DNA from: Cephalothrix spiralis
Lineage: Eukaryota; Nemertea; Palaeonemertea; Archinemertea; Cephalotrichidae
Direction: 5' to 3'
NCBI GenBank assembly: GCA_032353305.1
Contig: JAUCNG010397589.1
Coordinates: forward strand, 1 to 10,650
Length of the DNA: 10,650 nucleotides
This document shows, piece after piece, positions 8,616-10,650 of this stretch. Within the stretch, counting starts at the first letter, position 1; the number at the start of each line of letters is the position of its first letter. Both the position numbers and the translations under genes were made by a program. The notes below the pieces were generated by a model that ran no database searches, was not told the origin of the DNA, and was given only the letters and a program-made list of their open reading frames with translations.

Positions 8616-9004
8616 TAGACCTAAGTTCCAAGAAGGAGAGGGGCATCAGATGGACTCCTCAAAAAATATTCAGATGGTCCGCTAGCTTGAGCCCCGCACT
8701 CTTTCGAAGTAAATCAGGGTCACAGGATGCTGTCATCAAAAATTAGCCATCCTCATCATTAGACATACAATGTATACCAGTATACCAAAGGCCTTGGAAA
8801 ACAATAGCTAGAGTATAATATTACCTATTCATAGTTATATAGAAGTAAATCAAAGAAATAATTATATTCTAATGTGCCAATGAGATCCAGTGACAAATTA
8901 TGAGTTTTTTTGTAACAAAAATCTCCTTTGAAATAAGATTTTAAATAATGTTCAAATAAAAGTTGAGGTGATTAACAGGATGCAATGGTTATTCGTCATA
9001 GTAT
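8616..9004. other. Gene-free spacer between repeats
   Basis: This is AT-rich sequence with no exon, RNA gene or strong repeat. CAGATGGACTCC and CAGATGGTCCGC near 8650-8685 are a weak direct repeat. The frame starting at 8968 runs into the TTACG-rich block and has no protein-like character. Confidence 0.4.
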
Positions 9005-9428
9005 ATTTACGCTATGTACAATATAAAAAAGGGACTCCGGTAAGGGCAAAAAATAATGTGGATAATCGACTGATGTTTATGGTTTACGGCTATTTTACAT
9101 TTACGGTCTCAAATTTTACGTTTACAGAATTCAGTAAGAATTATACGGGCTTTGAGAACATTGACAATGAATCTGAGAACAATTTTCGACTCTAAAGAGC
9201 ACGATACTTTGCAAAAATATATTGCTAATATGGTTTACGCGTTTATGGAAAATTATCAATATTTAGGTTTACGATTACGGAATTTCACCTATAGCTTTTT
9301 ATGTTTTCGATACCATTTTATTCGATTTATATTTTTCCAAATCACTGATTTATGTTTTACGATAATTTTGAACAATTTGTCGTTTACGCAGGTTTACGTA
9401 ATCAATTTTTGACGATTTACAGTTTACG
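9005..9428 (+). repeat. Block enriched in TTACG / TTTACG
   Basis: About eleven TTACG pentamers, mostly within (G)TTTACG, lie on the plus strand across roughly 420 bases, with only occasional copies on the other strand. By base composition I would expect less than one, as a rough hand estimate. Spacing is irregular. This looks like a decayed satellite or a cluster of short motifs. Two overlapping open frames here (8968-9195, 9152-9412) are Phe/Tyr-rich products of this composition. Confidence 0.5.
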
Positions 9429-9502
9429 AAAAACCCTTCCAGTCCCTCCATTCTTTTATTGTTTTGCGGTCTGTATAATATATTTAGTCTATGTAATTAA
9501 AC

Positions 9503-9966
9503 TGCACACGGCCGGCTGACGGATAGGCGGTTTTAGTCACATTTGAGTGACCAAAAGTTTGCTGGGAATTTGCTCTCTGATGTATGCTTATTAAGCACGG
9601 GCAGTAAGAAAAAGATTTATCTGGCAGTTGTCGAGTTTTAAGGTTGCGCATGTTTCTATCTGTCCGTAATACAATTATATGACGTCACAGTCGACACACC
9701 TATCAATAACTCTGTAACGGCTAATTTTACGTAATATAAATGTATTACGGACAGATAGAAACATGCTCCTATTGTTCCGGAACTCGTTGTAATTTCTTCG
9801 ATTGCAACCCTTAAACTCGACCGCGCATGCGCATGCACATATTTCGATAAATTTGTTTCTTAGTGCGCATGCTTAATAAGCATACATCACAGAGCAAATC
9901 CCCGCAAACGGTTTTTCTGGTCACTCAGGTGTGACTAAAACCGCCTATATTCGTCAGCCGTGTGCA
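9503..9966. mobile_element. Nested fold-back MITE
   Basis: The outer arms are 9503-9597 and 9870-9966. They start TGCACACGGC and share TAGGCGGTTTTAGTCACA, TGAGTGACCA, TTTGCTCT and TGTATGCTTATTAAGCA. A second inverted pair lies inside (TCGAGTTTTAAGGTTGC at 9631-9647 against GCAACCCTTAAACTCGA at 9804-9820). A third, perfect 26-bp pair lies at 9648-9673 and 9741-9766, around a core containing the palindrome TGACGTCA (9680-9687). The 464-bp unit can form one long branched hairpin. It has no coding capacity and no obvious target-site duplication. Confidence 0.75.
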
Positions 9967-10387
9967 TAGGTGCCAAATTATTTTACTGCAAAAATCTGTA
10001 GAAATGTCTCTACTTGCTTTATGTATACCAATCGTATTCTCATTCTGTTATATCTATAATATCGACAAATCTAATCAAATCTATATAGCCCATAATCTCT
10101 TGTACAACTTATCCATCAGCAATATTATCCATATGATGAGGATAGAAATATATAAATAATACGTACTTAGTGTAGATGGTTAATTGAATCATTAACCCCT
10201 CGAATCATCGAGCCGTGTAGATCTCTTTTCTCTTGGTCATGAAATTCTGGAATTAAAAGGAAATCGATATAAATCAAACCGAAAATATGATAAGAAAGAT
10301 TTTATAGAAGTCCATATTATAGGACATGCTCATAGAAATGTAGGAAAAAACAAACACAAACACGGAATATTCCATATGCAAGCTATC
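9967..10387. other. Gene-free AT-rich stretch
   Basis: I see no exon or RNA gene. A plus-strand frame without an early ATG is open from 10196 to the stop at 10490-10492 (98 codons), but it runs across the hammerhead-like motif and has no recognisable domain. A frame of this length is expected by chance in a window of this size. Confidence 0.4.
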
Positions 10388-10410
10388 GGCAATTTTTTGC
10401 CTTCGTCAGG
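10388..10410 (-). ncRNA. Degenerate hammerhead-like motif, possible Penelope-like element remnant
   Basis: On the minus strand this reads CCTGACGA, then A, then GGCAA-AAAA-TTGCC (a perfect 5-bp stem with a four-base loop), then GATAG. A hammerhead core is CTGANGA, stem II, GAAA. The first core block is intact. There is an extra A before the stem, and GAAA has become GATA, so catalysis is unlikely. CCTGACGAAGGC...GCCGAAAC-type strings recur in Penelope-like retroelements, so this may be a decayed terminal repeat. No reverse transcriptase or GIY-YIG sequence is visible nearby. Confidence 0.35.
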
Positions 10411-10650
10411 CGAGGTTTACAAGTGTACGGAACATATTATCTATAGAACAGTGTCCCGTGTCCAGTCATTAAGTCAGAGGTTCGAGCCCTAGTAAGTTTA
10501 TGAAATAAATGTATAAATTGCCCGTTTGGGCCATTAGGGTGTTTCATTAAAAAAATGTTTCGGAAAGCATTACAGCTATATATGTCTCTTTGTTTTCCTT
10601 TAAATGGTTCAATATGAAAATTGAGAAGTTTCTGATTTTCACCTCAAAAA
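10411..10650. other. Right-edge gene-free sequence
   Basis: This is AT-rich sequence without an exon. GGTTCGAGCCC at 10479-10489 resembles a tRNA B box, but there is no A box, acceptor stem or complete T arm. Confidence 0.35.

Noticed and set aside
10479-10489. tRNA B-box-like GGTTCGAGCCC, suggesting a tRNA or tRNA-derived SINE
   Set aside because: Only three pairs of a T stem form. No A box, anticodon arm or acceptor stem could be found upstream.
10196-10492. 98-codon plus-strand frame without an early ATG
   Set aside because: It crosses the hammerhead-like motif, has no visible domain or clear splice sites, and its length is compatible with chance.

Overview
This is AT-rich eukaryotic DNA, roughly one third G+C by eye. 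It holds one clear protein-coding exon and a large amount of non-coding sequence full of small repeats. Consensus splice sites on both sides of the exon, a strong Kozak context, a long disordered Ser/Thr/Arg/Lys-rich protein with a coiled coil, and several fold-back transposon remnants point to an animal, most likely an invertebrate. I cannot name the species. Nothing looks prokaryotic: there is no operon, no ribosome binding site and no CRISPR array.

Layout. Positions 1-1980 (gene-free) are intron or downstream sequence of the minus-strand gene. They carry a 16-bp degenerate array at the left edge, a (TA)n run, a 23-bp repeat present twice, and a small inverted-repeat element near 1659-1772. 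Positions 1982-3941 are one large exon on the minus strand: 12 bases of leader, then 649 codons and the first base of codon 650. An excellent acceptor lies just upstream (3942-3960) and an excellent donor just downstream (1981-1976). The gene's 5' exon(s) and 3' exons are not identifiable in the window. A hAT-like miniature element (4034-4258) sits in the upstream intron, under 100 bp from the acceptor. Positions 4265-10650 have no supportable gene. This stretch contains a diverged tandem duplication (5593-5720), a lone mariner-like end (to 6246), a short inverted-repeat element with internal repeats (7021-7179), three fold-back elements (7459-7688, 8137-8613, 9503-9966), a TTACG-rich block (9005-9428) and a hammerhead-like motif of the kind seen in Penelope-like elements (10388-10410).

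The protein has no family I recognise. Its visible parts are an acidic N-terminus, two copies of IPRRATVGS, a Ser/Thr tract, a coiled coil near residues 222-286, a basic block near 345-374 and a second basic block with tryptophan near 532-566. I found no convincing novel system. The more interesting signals are the uncharacterised protein, its in-frame micro-duplications, and the cluster of palindromic elements in the right third of the window.
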